Below, one piece after another: positions 51,577 through 63,319 of a DNA stretch of 64,000 nt. Positions within the stretch are counted from its first letter, which is position 1, and the number at the start of each line of letters is the position of its first letter. A model generated the notes under the pieces. The model saw only the letters and a list, made by a program, of their open reading frames with translations, was not told where the DNA came from and did not search any database. Both the position numbers and the translations under genes were made by a program. Origin of the DNA: Hyphomonadaceae bacterium (lineage in GTDB: Bacteria; Pseudomonadota; Alphaproteobacteria; Caulobacterales; Aquidulcibacteraceae); contig JAEUMQ010000011.1 in NCBI GenBank assembly GCA_016791425.1, positions 16,088-80,087 on the forward strand. The letters are read 5' to 3'.

Positions 51577-52856
51577 GCCAGACTTCCATCGCCCGCGTGC
51601 ATGCGCGCCAGGTGTTCGATTCCCGCGGCCGCCCGACCGTCGAAGCGGAAATCACGCTCGCCAACGGCGTGAGCGCCCGCGCGCAAGCGCCCTCCGGCGC
51701 CTCCACGGGAAAAGCCGAGGCGCACGAATTGCGCGACGGCGGCGCAGCGTGGGGCGGCAAGGGCGTCGCCAAAGCCGTAGCCAATATCAAAGGCGAGATC
51801 GCCGCCCTGCTCGCCGGCTTCGACGTCGTCGATCAGCCCGGCCTCGACTCGCGCCTGCGCGCCGCCGACGGAACGGACAATCTTTCTCGCCTCGGCGGCA
51901 ACGCCATCCTCGCCGTCAGCCTCGCCGCGCTCCGCACCAGCACCGTGGCGCTTAACCTTCCGCTGCATGAGCGCATCGCCGCGCTCGCCGGAACCACGCC
52001 CAGCCTGCCGATGCCGATGGTCAACATCCTCTCCGGCGGACTGCACGCGCGCCGCGGCATGGACGTGCAGGACTTCCTGATGATCCCGCTCGGCGCCCGC
52101 TCGTACAGCGAAGCCTTCGAATGGGTCTGGCGCGTGCGCGCCAGCGCCGCGGACCTGTGCGCCGCGCGCGACATCACCACGCTTCTCGCCGACGAGGGCG
52201 GTCTTGCGCCCGGCTTCGAAACAAGCGAGCAGGCGCTCGATCTCATGGTCGCAGCCTTCCAAGCAGCGGGCCTCCAGCCCGGACGCGACGCCGCCATCGC
52301 GCTCGATATCGCCGCCTCCTCGCTTGTCGATGGCGAGGCCTACAACTTTGTCCGCAGCGGAAAGCGTCTCTCCTCCGCCGATCTCATCGACACGCTCACG
52401 CGCTGGACGAGCGCCTACCCCATCGTTTCCATCGAGGATGGCCTCGGCGAGGACGATTGGGCGAGTTGGCCCGCGCTCACCGAAAAACTCGCCCACATCC
52501 AGCTCGTCGGCGACGATCTCTTCGCCACCCAGCCCGCGCGCATCGAGCGCGGCGTCGCCGCTGGAATCGCCAACGCCGCGCTCATCAAGGTGAACCAGAA
52601 CGGAACCTTCTCCGGCGCGCTCGAGGCGGTGCGCACCGCGCGCGACGGCGGCTACGCCACCATCATCTCCGCCCGTTCAGGCGAAACCGAAGACGATTTC
52701 CTCGCCGACTTCGCCGCCGGTATCGATGGCGGCCAGATCAAGATCGGCTCGGTGCGCAATTCCGAGCGGCTGGCGAAGTATAATCAGCTCCTGCGCCTGG
52801 AAGAGGCGGGCCTGCGCTGGTCCGGCGCGCGCGGCCTGGCGCCGCTTCGCGCATGA
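51573..52856 (+). CDS. Enolase-like protein (phosphopyruvate hydratase paralogue)
   Basis: 427 residues, full enolase length. Loop SGASTG, acid residue in ADEGGLAP near 210, metal ligands in LDIAASS, SIEDGLGEDDW and LVGDDLF, and base Lys339 in LIKVNQNGT are all present. The conserved His of the SHRSGETED motif is replaced by Ala (Ala367). So the active site is nearly intact but not canonical. Its linkage with a hydroxyacid dehydrogenase and a kinase, rather than with the usual pyrG/eno context, marks it as a secondary enolase, able perhaps to dehydrate 2-phosphoglycerate or a related phosphoacid. Confidence 0.88.
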   Translation: MSQTSIARVHARQVFDSRGRPTVEAEITLANGVSARAQAPSGASTGKAEAHELRDGGAAWGGKGVAKAVANIKGEIAALLAGFDVVDQPGLDSRLRAADGTDNLSRLGGNAILAVSLAALRTSTVALNLPLHERIAALAGTTPSLPMPMVNILSGGLHARRGMDVQDFLMIPLGARSYSEAFEWVWRVRASAADLCAARDITTLLADEGGLAPGFETSEQALDLMVAAFQAAGLQPGRDAAIALDIAASSLVDGEAYNFVRSGKRLSSADLIDTLTRWTSAYPIVSIEDGLGEDDWASWPALTEKLAHIQLVGDDLFATQPARIERGVAAGIANAALIKVNQNGTFSGALEAVRTARDGGYATIISARSGETEDDFLADFAAGIDGGQIKIGSVRNSERLAKYNQLLRLEEAGLRWSGARGLAPLRA

Positions 52857-53842
52857 GCGCCCCCTCTCCCGCCCTCGCCGCGTTTCTTCTCGACACGAAG
52901 CTCGCGGCGCCGGGAGAGGAAAGCACGTGGACGCCGCTCGCCGGCGGCGTCTCCTCCGACATCTGGCGCGTCACGACGACAGCCGCCACGTTCTGCGTCA
53001 AGCGCGCGCTCCCGAAGCTGCGCGTCGCCGCCGACTGGGAGGCGCCGGTCGAGCGCAACGCCTATGAATGGGAGTACATGCGCGTCGCCGGCGCCATCGC
53101 GCCCGACGCGATCCCCCGCCTCCTCGCGCACGATCCCGCCAACGGCCTCTTCGCGATGCAATGGCTCGCGCCGGAAACCTATCGTCTTTGGAAATCCGAG
53201 CTGCTCGCGGGCCGCGTCGATGTCGGCGCCGCCGCACGCGTCGGCGATCTTCTCGGCCGCATCCATGCCGCAACTGCGCGCGATCCGAGCCTGCCCGCGC
53301 GTTTCGCCACCGACGCAAGCTTCCATGCCCTGCGTATCGACGCCTATCTGCTCGCGACCGCGCGCGTGCATCCCGATCTCGCGCCGCGCATCGAAGCCAT
53401 CGCTGCGCACACCGCCGCTGCGAAGCATGCGCTCGTGCATGGGGATGTGAGCCCGAAGAACATCCTCCTTGGCCCGCACGGGCCCGTTCTGCTCGACGCC
53501 GAATGCGCCTGGTTCGGCGATCCCGCGTTCGACCTCGCTTTCTGTCTCAACCATCTCGCCATCAAGCGCCGCGTCGCAGCGACCGCCGCCGGCGCGCTCG
53601 CAGACAGCTTCGCCGCGCTCGCGCGCGCTTATCTCGCCCACGTCGATTGGGAGCCGCGCGCAGCGCTCGAAGCGCGCGCCGCCGATCTCCTGCCCGCGCT
53701 CGCGCTGGCGCGCGTCGATGGCAAGTCCCCGCTCGAATATCTCGACGAGCCGCAGCGCGCTGCTCTCCGCGCCGCCGCGCGCGCCGCGCTCCTCGCCGCC
53801 CCGCGCGACCTCGCCGCAGCCCAGCTCCGTCTCGCCGCGTAG
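52853..53842 (+). CDS. APH-family small-molecule kinase
   Basis: A 329-residue phosphotransferase with the aminoglycoside/choline kinase fold. The catalytic loop is HGDVSPKNILL near 193-203 and the metal-binding motif is LDAECAWFGDPAFDLAF near 211-227. The N-lobe has a glycine-rich AGGVSSDIWRV near 29 and Lys in CVKRAL near 47. It follows the enolase gene by overlap. A role in phosphorylating the product of the dehydrogenase, for example glycerate to 2-phosphoglycerate, is inferred from the cassette. It is unlikely to be an antibiotic-resistance gene given the context. Bases 53843-54010 hold no gene. Confidence 0.83.
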   Translation: MSAPSPALAAFLLDTKLAAPGEESTWTPLAGGVSSDIWRVTTTAATFCVKRALPKLRVAADWEAPVERNAYEWEYMRVAGAIAPDAIPRLLAHDPANGLFAMQWLAPETYRLWKSELLAGRVDVGAAARVGDLLGRIHAATARDPSLPARFATDASFHALRIDAYLLATARVHPDLAPRIEAIAAHTAAAKHALVHGDVSPKNILLGPHGPVLLDAECAWFGDPAFDLAFCLNHLAIKRRVAATAAGALADSFAALARAYLAHVDWEPRAALEARAADLLPALALARVDGKSPLEYLDEPQRAALRAAARAALLAAPRDLAAAQLRLAA

Positions 53843-54010
53843 AAAGTCGGAAGCAAACCCATCGCCGTCCCAACGCAGAACGATGGGACGCGCTGGCGGC
53901 CGCAGCCCCGCCAACGCGGCAATATTGCTCTACAATTCAGTATTCCAATCGGCTAGGACACCTCCAGCCGCGCGCACGCGCGGACCAAGACGATAAAAGG
54001 GGGAGGCAGC

Positions 54011-55201
54011 ATGCTGCGCATCATTCCGTCCGCGGCGCTTGTCGCGGCGCTGGCCCTCGCCGCGCCGTCCGCGCTCGCGCAGCCCGCAGGCCCCGTCGCC
54101 GAAGCCGCGCAAGCCTCCGCGCCGCTGAGCATCGCGCGCCAGGGCTTCTTCTATGTCGGCGGCAAACGCCACGAGACCGAGGCCGGCCCCGTCATCGCCG
54201 ACCGCATGTATGTCGAGTTCCAGATCCCCGCGCAGCAGACGCAGCCTTATCCGCTCGTCTTCTTCCACGGCGGCGGCCCCTCCGGCGTGGTCTGGACCAT
54301 GACCCCCGACGGCCGTCCCGGCTGGCGCGACTATTTCCTGCGCCGCGGCTTCGCCGTCTACATCGTCGACGCCCCGATGATCGGCCGCTCCGGCTACAAT
54401 TCCCTCGTCGACGGCGCCCAGACGATCGTCCCCAACATACCCCAGCCCCCGCCCGCGCCCGGCGCCGCGCCGCGCTGGCCCCAGGAGGTCAAGCACACCC
54501 AATCGCCCGCGACCGGCGGCGCCGACGATCCCGTGCGCGACGCCATGGCCGCCTACATCCTGCCCGGCGTCGAAGCCGTGCGCGGCGGCACCATCCCGCC
54601 CCCGCTCCCGATCGTTCAGCGTACGGACGAGATCGTCCAGGCCGCCGCCTCCGCCCTGCTCGATCGCATCGGTCCCGCGATCATCGTCACCCACTCGCGT
54701 TCGGGCACCTATAGCTGGCTCATTCCCGATGCGCGCCCGAACCTGGTGAAAGGCGTCGTCGCGGTGGAGCCCAACGGCCCGCCCTATTACAACAATCTTC
54801 CCGGCGCCCCGCCCCAGACCGAGACCGCCCGTCCCTGGGGCCTCACCTACGCCCGCCTCAACTTCGATCCCGCGCCCGCCTCCGCCGCCGACATCGCGCC
54901 CACGCGCCAGCAGCGCTCCGAAGGCCCTGGCCTGGTCGGCTGCTGGGACATGGGCGGACGGCGCCGCACGCTGCCGAACCTGCGCAACATCCCGATCCTG
55001 ATCGTCTCGGGCGAGGCCTCGTACCACGCGCAATATGATCAGTGCACGTCGCGCTTCCTCACCCGCGCCGGCGTCCCCAACGAATATGTGCGCCTCGAAA
55101 GCGTCGGCATCCACGGCAACGGCCATTCGATGATGGGCGAGAAGAACAGCGACGAGGTCGCCGCCTTCATCGCTGACTGGCTGGTCGAAAAGGTGCGCTG
55201 A
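54011..55201 (+). CDS. Secreted alpha/beta hydrolase
   Basis: A 396-residue protein with a signal peptide (ALVAALALAAPSALAQ). Oxyanion region LVFFHGGGPSG near 78, nucleophile Ser in VTHSRSGTY near 235 (a HSRSG elbow instead of the usual GxSxG), and C-terminal His in GIHGNGHSMMGE near 370. Similar secreted esterases exist in proteobacteria, substrate unknown. A GGGGGAGGC ribosome binding site precedes the ATG. It is followed by tRNA-Arg on the other strand. Confidence 0.82.
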   Translation: MLRIIPSAALVAALALAAPSALAQPAGPVAEAAQASAPLSIARQGFFYVGGKRHETEAGPVIADRMYVEFQIPAQQTQPYPLVFFHGGGPSGVVWTMTPDGRPGWRDYFLRRGFAVYIVDAPMIGRSGYNSLVDGAQTIVPNIPQPPPAPGAAPRWPQEVKHTQSPATGGADDPVRDAMAAYILPGVEAVRGGTIPPPLPIVQRTDEIVQAAASALLDRIGPAIIVTHSRSGTYSWLIPDARPNLVKGVVAVEPNGPPYYNNLPGAPPQTETARPWGLTYARLNFDPAPASAADIAPTRQQRSEGPGLVGCWDMGGRRRTLPNLRNIPILIVSGEASYHAQYDQCTSRFLTRAGVPNEYVRLESVGIHGNGHSMMGEKNSDEVAAFIADWLVEKVR

Positions 55202-55208
55202 CCCGAAC

Positions 55209-55285
55209 TGGCGACCCCGGCGTGACTCGAACACGCAACATCCCGCTTAGAAGGCGGGTGCTCTATCCAGTTGAGCTACGGGGCC
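55209..55285 (-). tRNA. tRNA-Arg (anticodon TCT)
   Basis: 77 bases with encoded CCA. Acceptor GGCCCCG pairs with CGGGGTC, the anticodon stem CCCGC/GCGGG encloses loop CTTCTAA with anticodon TCT, and the T loop is TTCGAGT. It reads the rare AGA codon. Confidence 0.96.
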
Positions 55286-55290
55286 GAACG

Positions 55291-55370
55291 AGGGAGTAGC
55301 GAATAGGGGCGCAGTCCGAACGGCCTCGCGAGACTCCCCTATTCGCTATTCGCTACTCCCTATTCGCTCC
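55291..55370. repeat. Inverted and direct repeats around CTATTCGCT
   Basis: AGGGAGTAGCGAATAGGGG (55291-55309) is mirrored by CCCCTATTCGCT and CTACTCCCT (55336-55361). The block CTATTCGCT occurs three times in 55339-55367. It fills the gap between tRNA-Arg and the complex I gene and can form a long hairpin. Confidence 0.65.
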
Positions 55371-55371
55371 T

Positions 55372-55677
55372 TCAATGCGACCACGGTTCCTTGCGCCGAA
55401 ACGCAAAATTGTCGCCATAGGCCTTGAGCACGCGTTTGGGCTCGGCCGGCTCGCTCGCCTCGTGCGGCAGCCCGTGTCTGCGCGCGAACGCGATCGCCTG
55501 CTCACGCGTCTCGAACGTGAGGCGCACCTGCCCGTCAGGATCGGCCGAGCTGGACCACCCCATCAGGCTTTCCGGCGCGAGCGGCGAATTGAGCTCGAAC
55601 TCCAGCACCCAGAGCTTGGCGTTCGCCTGCCCCGATTGCATCGCCGTCTTCGCCGGCCGGTAGATGCGCGCCAGCAT
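55372..55677 (-). CDS. ETC complex I subunit, NDUFS4-like
   Basis: A 101-residue protein. The opening ARIYRPAKTAMQSGQANAK, the central LMGWSSSADPDGQVRLTF and the closing YGDNFAFRRKEPWSH are the signatures of the accessory complex I subunit homologous to mitochondrial NDUFS4 (18 kDa). It supports assembly or stability of NADH:ubiquinone oxidoreductase; found in alphaproteobacteria and mitochondria. It is separated from the main nuo operon. It lies six bases after the HU gene. Confidence 0.93.
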   Translation of the reverse strand: MLARIYRPAKTAMQSGQANAKLWVLEFELNSPLAPESLMGWSSSADPDGQVRLTFETREQAIAFARRHGLPHEASEPAEPKRVLKAYGDNFAFRRKEPWSH

Positions 55678-55683
55678 GCCTCC

Positions 55684-55959
55684 TCAGCTGTCCAATGCTT
55701 CCTTCAGCGCCTTGCCGGGGCGGAACTTCGCCTTGCGGCTGGCCGGAACGTTGATCTCTTCCCCGGTCTTGGGATTGCGCGCCGTGCGCGCCGCGGCGTT
55801 GGCCACCACGAACACGCCGAACGCCGGCAGCCGCACATCGTCGCCCTTCTTCAGCGCGACGGTGATGCAATCGAACACGGCGTCCACGAGCTCCGCGGCC
55901 CGCGCGCGGGGTTCATTGGTGGCGTCGGCGACGGCGTTGACGAATTCGGCTTTGTTCAC
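55684..55959 (-). CDS. DNA-binding protein HU
   Basis: A 91-residue HU/IHF-fold protein. The opening is NKAEFVNAVADATNEPR, the DNA-binding arm is TARNPKTGEEINVPASRKAK and the end is FRPGKALKEALDS. The start is a GTG at 55959: homology begins at residue 2 and GAGAGGGG lies at the right distance. An ATG 117 bases upstream would add an unrelated stretch. HU bends DNA and organises the nucleoid. It follows lon, the usual order. Confidence 0.94.
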   Translation of the reverse strand: MNKAEFVNAVADATNEPRARAAELVDAVFDCITVALKKGDDVRLPAFGVFVVANAAARTARNPKTGEEINVPASRKAKFRPGKALKEALDS

Positions 55960-56090
55960 GGGGATGCCCCTCTCAACGAAAAAACGCGCCATAAGGGCTA
56001 AGCCGGGCCGCGTTGTCAAAGCCGAAAGACGCAAATGGCGGAACCCGTCCGGGCTCCGCCATTGTCGCGTTGACAAGCCGAATCAACGAA

Positions 56091-58493
<2,403 letters not shown>

Positions 58494-58883
58494 ACCCAAC
58501 TCCCGGCTCCGAGTATTTCGGAGCATGCGAAGATTCGTGAACCAAAGAGAAAAGGAGCGCCGTTCGCGGCCGCTTCTATCCAGACCTTGATCCAGACCTC
58601 GGCTTGAAGATCGCCCTGGCGCGAATTCGCTTCAGGCCCTGGCCCGCTCCTCCTTTCGAGCGAGACGGGCAAGGATAGCAAACTTGGCGCTGCCGAAGTG
58701 CGGCTTCAAGGCCACACCCCGCGTGTGTCTCTGGACAGCGAAACAGGCAGCGCCAGTTCCCCGCGCGCAAGCGCGCTCCGTTCAGCCGCCGTTCATCTTC
58801 GCGACGGAGGTGAGTGGGAGCGCAGACTTCCGGTCCGCCTCTTCGGTCTAGAAAGCATGGCCCCTTAGGGCCCGCGCGCGAAC
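58494..58883. other. Intergenic region between clpX and lon
   Basis: 390 bases with no gene I can support. It should contain the lon promoter and end of the clpX transcript. A short direct repeat ATCCAGACCT occurs twice near 58578 and 58591; a CTTGAA box on the minus strand at 58705-58710 could be a heat-shock type -35 element, but no matching -10 is clear. Confidence 0.4.
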
Positions 58884-60152
58884 TCAGCCTGCGCTTTCCT
58901 GGCCGTTGCGGCGCTCGGAATAGATCAGCAGCGGCTGCGCCCGGCCCTCGACCACCTCGGCCGACACCACCGCCTCCTCCACCCCGCGCATGTGCGGCAG
59001 CTCGAACATCGTATCGAGGAGGATGCCTTCCATGATCGAGCGGAGGCCCCGCGCGCCGGTCTTCCGGGCGATGGCCTTGCGCGCAATGCCGCGCAGCGCC
59101 TCTTCCGGGAAGTTGAGCTTCACGTTCTCCATCTCGAACATGCGCTGGTACTGCTTCACCAGCGCGTTCTTCGGCTCGGTGAGGATCTGGATCAGCGCCT
59201 CTTCGTCGAGGTCCTCCAGCGTCGCCAGCACCGGCAGCCGGCCGACGAATTCCGGGATCAGCCCGAACTTCAGGAGGTCATCCGGCTCCACCTCCCTGAG
59301 CACGTCGCCCGAGCGCCGGTCGTCCGGATCCCGCACGGCGGCGTTGAACCCGATCGCCGAGCCCTTGCCGCGCTGGGAGATGATCTTTTCCAGGCCGGCG
59401 AACGCGCCGCCGCAGATGAAGAGGATATTCGTGGTGTCGACCTGCAGGAATTCCTGCTGCGGATGCTTGCGGCCGCCCTGCGGCGGCACCGACGCGACGG
59501 TGCCTTCCATGATCTTCAAGAGCGCCTGCTGCACGCCCTCGCCCGACACATCGCGCGTGATTGAAGGATTGTCCGACTTGCGGCTGATCTTGTCGACTTC
59601 GTCGATATAGACGATGCCGCGCTGCGCCCGCTCGACATTGTAATCCGCCGATTGCAGCAGCTTGAGGATGATGTTCTCGACGTCCTCGCCGACATAGCCC
59701 GCTTCGGTCAGCGTCGTCGCGTCGGCCATCGTGAACGGCACGTCGATGATCCGCGCCAGCGTCTGGGCGAGCAGGGTCTTGCCGCAGCCGGTCGGCCCAA
59801 TGAGCAGGATGTTCGACTTGGCGAGCTCGACATCGTTGTTCTTCGCGGCGTGGTTCAGCCGCTTGTAATGGTTGTGCACCGCCACCGAGAGCACGCGCTT
59901 GGCGTGGTCCTGCCCGATGACGTAATCGTCGAGCACGTCCTTGATCTCGCGCGGAGAGGGCACCCCCTCCTTCGACTTCACGAGCGAGGATTTGTGCTCC
60001 TCGCGGATGATGTCCATGCACAGCTCGACGCATTCATCGCAGATGAACACGGTCGGGCCCGCAATCAGCTTGCGGACTTCGTGCTGGCTCTTGCCGCAGA
60101 ACGAGCAATAGAGCGTGTTCTTGGACTCGCCGCCGGACGTGGCCTTACTCAT
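58884..60152 (-). CDS. clpX: ClpX unfoldase, ATPase subunit of ClpXP
   Basis: 422 residues. The zinc-binding domain has Cys pairs in [15 protein letters not shown] and [10 protein letters not shown] (residues 13-46). Walker A is [15 protein letters not shown] near 120, Walker [11 protein letters not shown] near 182, and the ClpP-binding IGF-type loop lies near 270 ([11 protein letters not shown]). Sensor 2 is in [11 protein letters not shown]. ClpXP drives cell-cycle proteolysis in this lineage, including CtrA in Caulobacter. It lies 236 bases after clpP, and that gap likely has its own promoter. Confidence 0.98.
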   Translation of the reverse strand: MSKATSGGESKNTLYCSFCGKSQHEVRKLIAGPTVFICDECVELCMDIIREEHKSSLVKSKEGVPSPREIKDVLDDYVIGQDHAKRVLSVAVHNHYKRLNHAAKNNDVELAKSNILLIGPTGCGKTLLAQTLARIIDVPFTMADATTLTEAGYVGEDVENIILKLLQSADYNVERAQRGIVYIDEVDKISRKSDNPSITRDVSGEGVQQALLKIMEGTVASVPPQGGRKHPQQEFLQVDTTNILFICGGAFAGLEKIISQRGKGSAIGFNAAVRDPDDRRSGDVLREVEPDDLLKFGLIPEFVGRLPVLATLEDLDEEALIQILTEPKNALVKQYQRMFEMENVKLNFPEEALRGIARKAIARKTGARGLRSIMEGILLDTMFELPHMRGVEEAVVSAEVVEGRAQPLLIYSERRNGQESAG

Positions 60153-60388
60153 GGACGCTCCTCAGCGGGCGCCTCGCCCCCCGGTTGACGCACCCTCGGG
60201 GAAAGAGGGACCCTGGTGCGGATCGAGAGCCTTCGCCGCCCCCGATCCTTAATACGACATCCCTTTCAAAAATGTTCATTTCGGCCCATCGGACCATAGG
60301 CTTGCCGATCCGGCAAGCTTCCGCCGCCGCTTGAACCCAGGCTTGCGCAGCGACGCTCCGAAGCCTCGCCGCCGGTCCCCCGCCGATC

Positions 60389-61030
60389 TCACCTGGCAGG
60401 CGATTCCGCCAAGTCCCGCTTCTCGTAGACCTTATCGACGATGCCGAAAGCCTTGGCCTCCTCCGCGGTCATGAAATGGTCGCGGTCGAGCGTGCGCTCG
60501 ACCACCTCATAGGGTTGTCCAGTGTGCTTGACATAAATCTCGTTGAGCCGCCGCTTGGTGGCGATGATGTCCTCCGCGTGCCGCTCGATGTCGGAAGCCT
60601 GGCCGCGGAAGCCGCCCGAAGGCTGGTGCACCATCACCCGCGCGTTCGGCAGGCACACGCGCAGGCCAGGCGCCCCCGCCGCCAAGAGCAGCGAGCCCAT
60701 CGACGCGGCCTGCCCGATGCACACGGTCGAGACCGGGCTGCGGATGTATTGCATGGTGTCGTAGATCGCGAGCCCGGACGTCACGATCCCGCCGGGGCTG
60801 TTGATATACATGGCGATTTCGCGCTTCGGGTTCTCCGATTCCAGGAACAGAAGCTGCGAGGTCACCAGCGCCGCCAGCGTGTCCTCCACGCCCCCGGTCA
60901 CGAAGATGATCCGCTCCTTGAGGAGCCGCGAGAAGATGTCGAACGCGCGTTCCCCGCGGCTCGTCTGCTCGATCACCATCGGGACGAGGTTGGCCCAGGT
61001 ACGCTCGTGGTTTCGTTCGTAGTCGCGCAT
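60389..61030 (-). CDS. clpP: ClpP protease subunit
   Basis: 213 residues. Catalytic Ser in [10 protein letters not shown] near 113, His in VMVHQPSGG near 138 and Asp in the [11 protein letters not shown] region near 188. The N-terminal extension before [16 protein letters not shown] (17 residues) may be trimmed or a later ATG used. It forms the 14-mer barrel used by ClpX and ClpA. It is flanked by tig and clpX in the conserved order. Confidence 0.97.
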   Translation of the reverse strand: MRDYERNHERTWANLVPMVIEQTSRGERAFDIFSRLLKERIIFVTGGVEDTLAALVTSQLLFLESENPKREIAMYINSPGGIVTSGLAIYDTMQYIRSPVSTVCIGQAASMGSLLLAAGAPGLRVCLPNARVMVHQPSGGFRGQASDIERHAEDIIATKRRLNEIYVKHTGQPYEVVERTLDRDHFMTAEEAKAFGIVDKVYEKRDLAESPAR

Positions 61031-61137
61031 GGGTGGAGAGCTCGCGGGAATCGGGAGGACGGGCCCTCATATTTGCCCGACTGCGCCCCGCCGCAAGGCG
61101 CCTCCCTTTCCCGGCCCTGTTTTAACCTTTCCCGCGC

Positions 61138-62559
61138 TTAGCCCTCGGCCGGCTCCGCGGCGCTCTCGCCCTTGGCCTTCTTGGACCGTTTCGGCTTCGC
61201 TTCGCTCTCCGCGGCCTCCCCCGGGGCCCCGTCCTCGGTGAACAATTCTTCGCGCGTCACGGTCTGGTTGGTGACTTTCGCCAGCTCCAGCAGGAAATCG
61301 ACCACCTTGTCCTCATAGAGCGGGGCGCGAATCTGCGCCTGCAGCTGCGGGTTCTTCTGGTAGGCCTCGAACACCTGCCGCTCCTGCCCGGGGAAGCGGC
61401 GCGCCATGTCGAGGATCGCCTGCCCGACCTCCTGGTCGGAGATCGCCACCTTGTTGCGCGAGCCCACTTCGGCCAGCACCAGCCCAAGCCGCACGCGCCG
61501 TTCCGCGATGCGCTTGTATTCGCTCTTCAGCGTCTCCTCGTCCTTGCCGGCATCCTCCGGGTCCAGACGATCGGCCTTTTTGTCCGCCTCGATCTGGCTC
61601 CAGATCTGGCGGAACTCCGCATCGAGCATGCCCGGCGGCAGGGCGAAATCGTACATCTTGTCGAGCTGGTCGAAGAGCGCGCGCTTGGCCTTGGCGCGCG
61701 ATTGGGCGGTGTGCTCCGCCTCGATCCGCCGCCTGAGCGCGTCGCGGACTTCCCCGATCGTCTCAAGGCCCAGTTGCTTGGCGAAGGCGTCGTCCGCGAC
61801 CGCTTCCTTCGGCGCCTTCACCGCGGTCGCCTTCACCGCGAATTCCGCCGCCTTGCCCTTCAGCGTCTCCACGCCGTAATCGTCCGGGAACGTCACATTG
61901 AGCGTGCGCTCCTCGCCCTTCTTGACGCCGATGAGGCCGCTCTCGAATCCGGGGATGAGGCTTCCTGAACCGAGGATCACCTCCGCGCCTTCGGCCTTGC
62001 CGCCCTCGAACGCGACCCCGTCCACCTTGCCTTCGAAATCCATCACCACCGCGTCGCCGTCGGCGGCCGCGCCGTCTTTCTCTTCGAAGGTGCGGTTGGC
62101 CTTCAGGAGCTGCTCCAGCGCCTCCTCAACTTGCGCATCCTCCACCGGCGCGATCGGCCGCGTGAACGCGATCGCCGACGGCTCGGGCGTCTCGAAGTCC
62201 GGCATCACCTCGAAATGCACGTCGAACGCGAGGTCGGCCTTGCCCGCCGCCACCTCTTCCAGGTCGCTTTCCAGATGCAGGTGCGGCTCCGACACCGGCT
62301 TGGCGTTGGCCTTCTCCACCTGCGCCTTGGTGGAGGCCTCCACCTTCTTCTCGATCACCTCGCGCATGATCGAGGGTCCGTAGACCTTCTTGATGTGCGC
62401 GGGGGGCACCTTGCCGGGCCGGAAGCCGTTGATCTTTATCTGCGGCTGCACCTCGGCGATTTTGGCGTCGAGCTCCTGCATGAGCTCCGCCGCCGGGATG
62501 ACGACGCGATAGGTGCGCGAAAGCTCGTTGTCTTCGTAGTCGTGGTGCTGGTGCGCCAT
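61138..62559 (-). CDS. tig: Trigger factor
   Basis: A 473-residue ribosome-bound chaperone. The ribosome-binding signature GFRPGKVPPAHIKKVYG lies near 47-63; the FKBP-type prolyl isomerase domain is about 170-255; the C-terminal helical cradle follows, and the end is a Lys/Ala/Glu-rich tail (KRSKKAKGESAAEPAEG). ATG 62559 is preferred by homology over the in-frame extension. An N-terminal HQHHDYEDNE stretch is unusual but not disruptive. It heads the tig-clpP-clpX-lon block. Confidence 0.96.
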   Translation of the reverse strand: MAHQHHDYEDNELSRTYRVVIPAAELMQELDAKIAEVQPQIKINGFRPGKVPPAHIKKVYGPSIMREVIEKKVEASTKAQVEKANAKPVSEPHLHLESDLEEVAAGKADLAFDVHFEVMPDFETPEPSAIAFTRPIAPVEDAQVEEALEQLLKANRTFEEKDGAAADGDAVVMDFEGKVDGVAFEGGKAEGAEVILGSGSLIPGFESGLIGVKKGEERTLNVTFPDDYGVETLKGKAAEFAVKATAVKAPKEAVADDAFAKQLGLETIGEVRDALRRRIEAEHTAQSRAKAKRALFDQLDKMYDFALPPGMLDAEFRQIWSQIEADKKADRLDPEDAGKDEETLKSEYKRIAERRVRLGLVLAEVGSRNKVAISDQEVGQAILDMARRFPGQERQVFEAYQKNPQLQAQIRAPLYEDKVVDFLLELAKVTNQTVTREELFTEDGAPGEAAESEAKPKRSKKAKGESAAEPAEG

Positions 62560-62668
62560 TATTCGGCTCTTTGAGGCTTGTTTGGGGGAAAAAACGAAGC
62601 GGCGCTTATGGCACGCGCGCTCGGGAGGCGCTAGGACGCTCTTTAACCTAGAAGGGGAGGGGCGCGCC

Positions 62669-63310
62669 ATGCGGGGCCCAGCTGGGGGAATACTGGCCGT
62701 TGCGCTGGCGTTCCTGTGCGCAGGATGCGCGAGCTTTTGGAGCTATGACGAGAGGGACTATTTCGCCGACCTGGCGCGCTACGCGCCCGCGGCGTCCTCT
62801 CCCGCCGCGCTCGTCGGGACGCCGAACGCCCCCGCGACGGCGATCACCCCCGCCCCGGCCGCCGCGCCCGCCTCCCGCCTGCCCGACCCGATCGCGATCG
62901 ACGAGGCGCGGGAGGTCGATTTTGCCTGCGCCGACGGCTCCAACCTGCGCGTCACCTATTCCTCCGACCGCCAGACGGCGGTGGCGCAATGGAGCGACGG
63001 CCCTCGCGTCGCGCTCTCCCGCGACGACCAGGACGGGGTCACCCGCTATGTCTCGCCCGACGCCTCGCTCTTCCGCGCCGGCCGCCGCGTCGCCTGGGAA
63101 GGCCCCGGCGAGTACGAGGTGGAGGAAGGCGACACGCTCTGGAAGATCGCCGAGCGCACCTATGGCGTCCGCTCGCGCGGCTTCGAGATCGCGGCCCTCA
63201 ACACCGACCGCGTCGCAGACCCCAATCTCATCTATCCCGGCCAGCGCCTGCGCCTGCCCGGCGGCACGCGCCGCCTCTGCGCCCGCCCCATGACCGCCGC
63301 CGCGATGTAG
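62669..63310 (+). CDS. Lipoprotein with MliC-like and LysM domains
   Basis: 213 residues. The N-terminus is a lipoprotein signal (LAVALAFLCAGC, lipidated Cys20 likely). A Pro/Ala-rich linker leads to about residues 80-150, which resemble the MliC lysozyme-inhibitor fold (VDFACADGSNLRVTYSSDR). Residues about 155-205 are a LysM motif (EEGDTLWKIAERTYGVRSRG, then NLIYPGQRLRLPGG), which binds peptidoglycan. Possibly a periplasmic lysozyme-inhibiting or wall-binding lipoprotein. GGGGAGGGG precedes the start. It is divergent from tig. Confidence 0.8.
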   Translation: MRGPAGGILAVALAFLCAGCASFWSYDERDYFADLARYAPAASSPAALVGTPNAPATAITPAPAAAPASRLPDPIAIDEAREVDFACADGSNLRVTYSSDRQTAVAQWSDGPRVALSRDDQDGVTRYVSPDASLFRAGRRVAWEGPGEYEVEEGDTLWKIAERTYGVRSRGFEIAALNTDRVADPNLIYPGQRLRLPGGTRRLCARPMTAAAM

Positions 63311-63319
63311 GCCGCCGGA

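Noticed and set aside
52853..53842. Aminoglycoside resistance gene
   Set aside because: The APH fold covers many small-molecule kinases; overlap with an enolase and a dehydrogenase points to metabolism.
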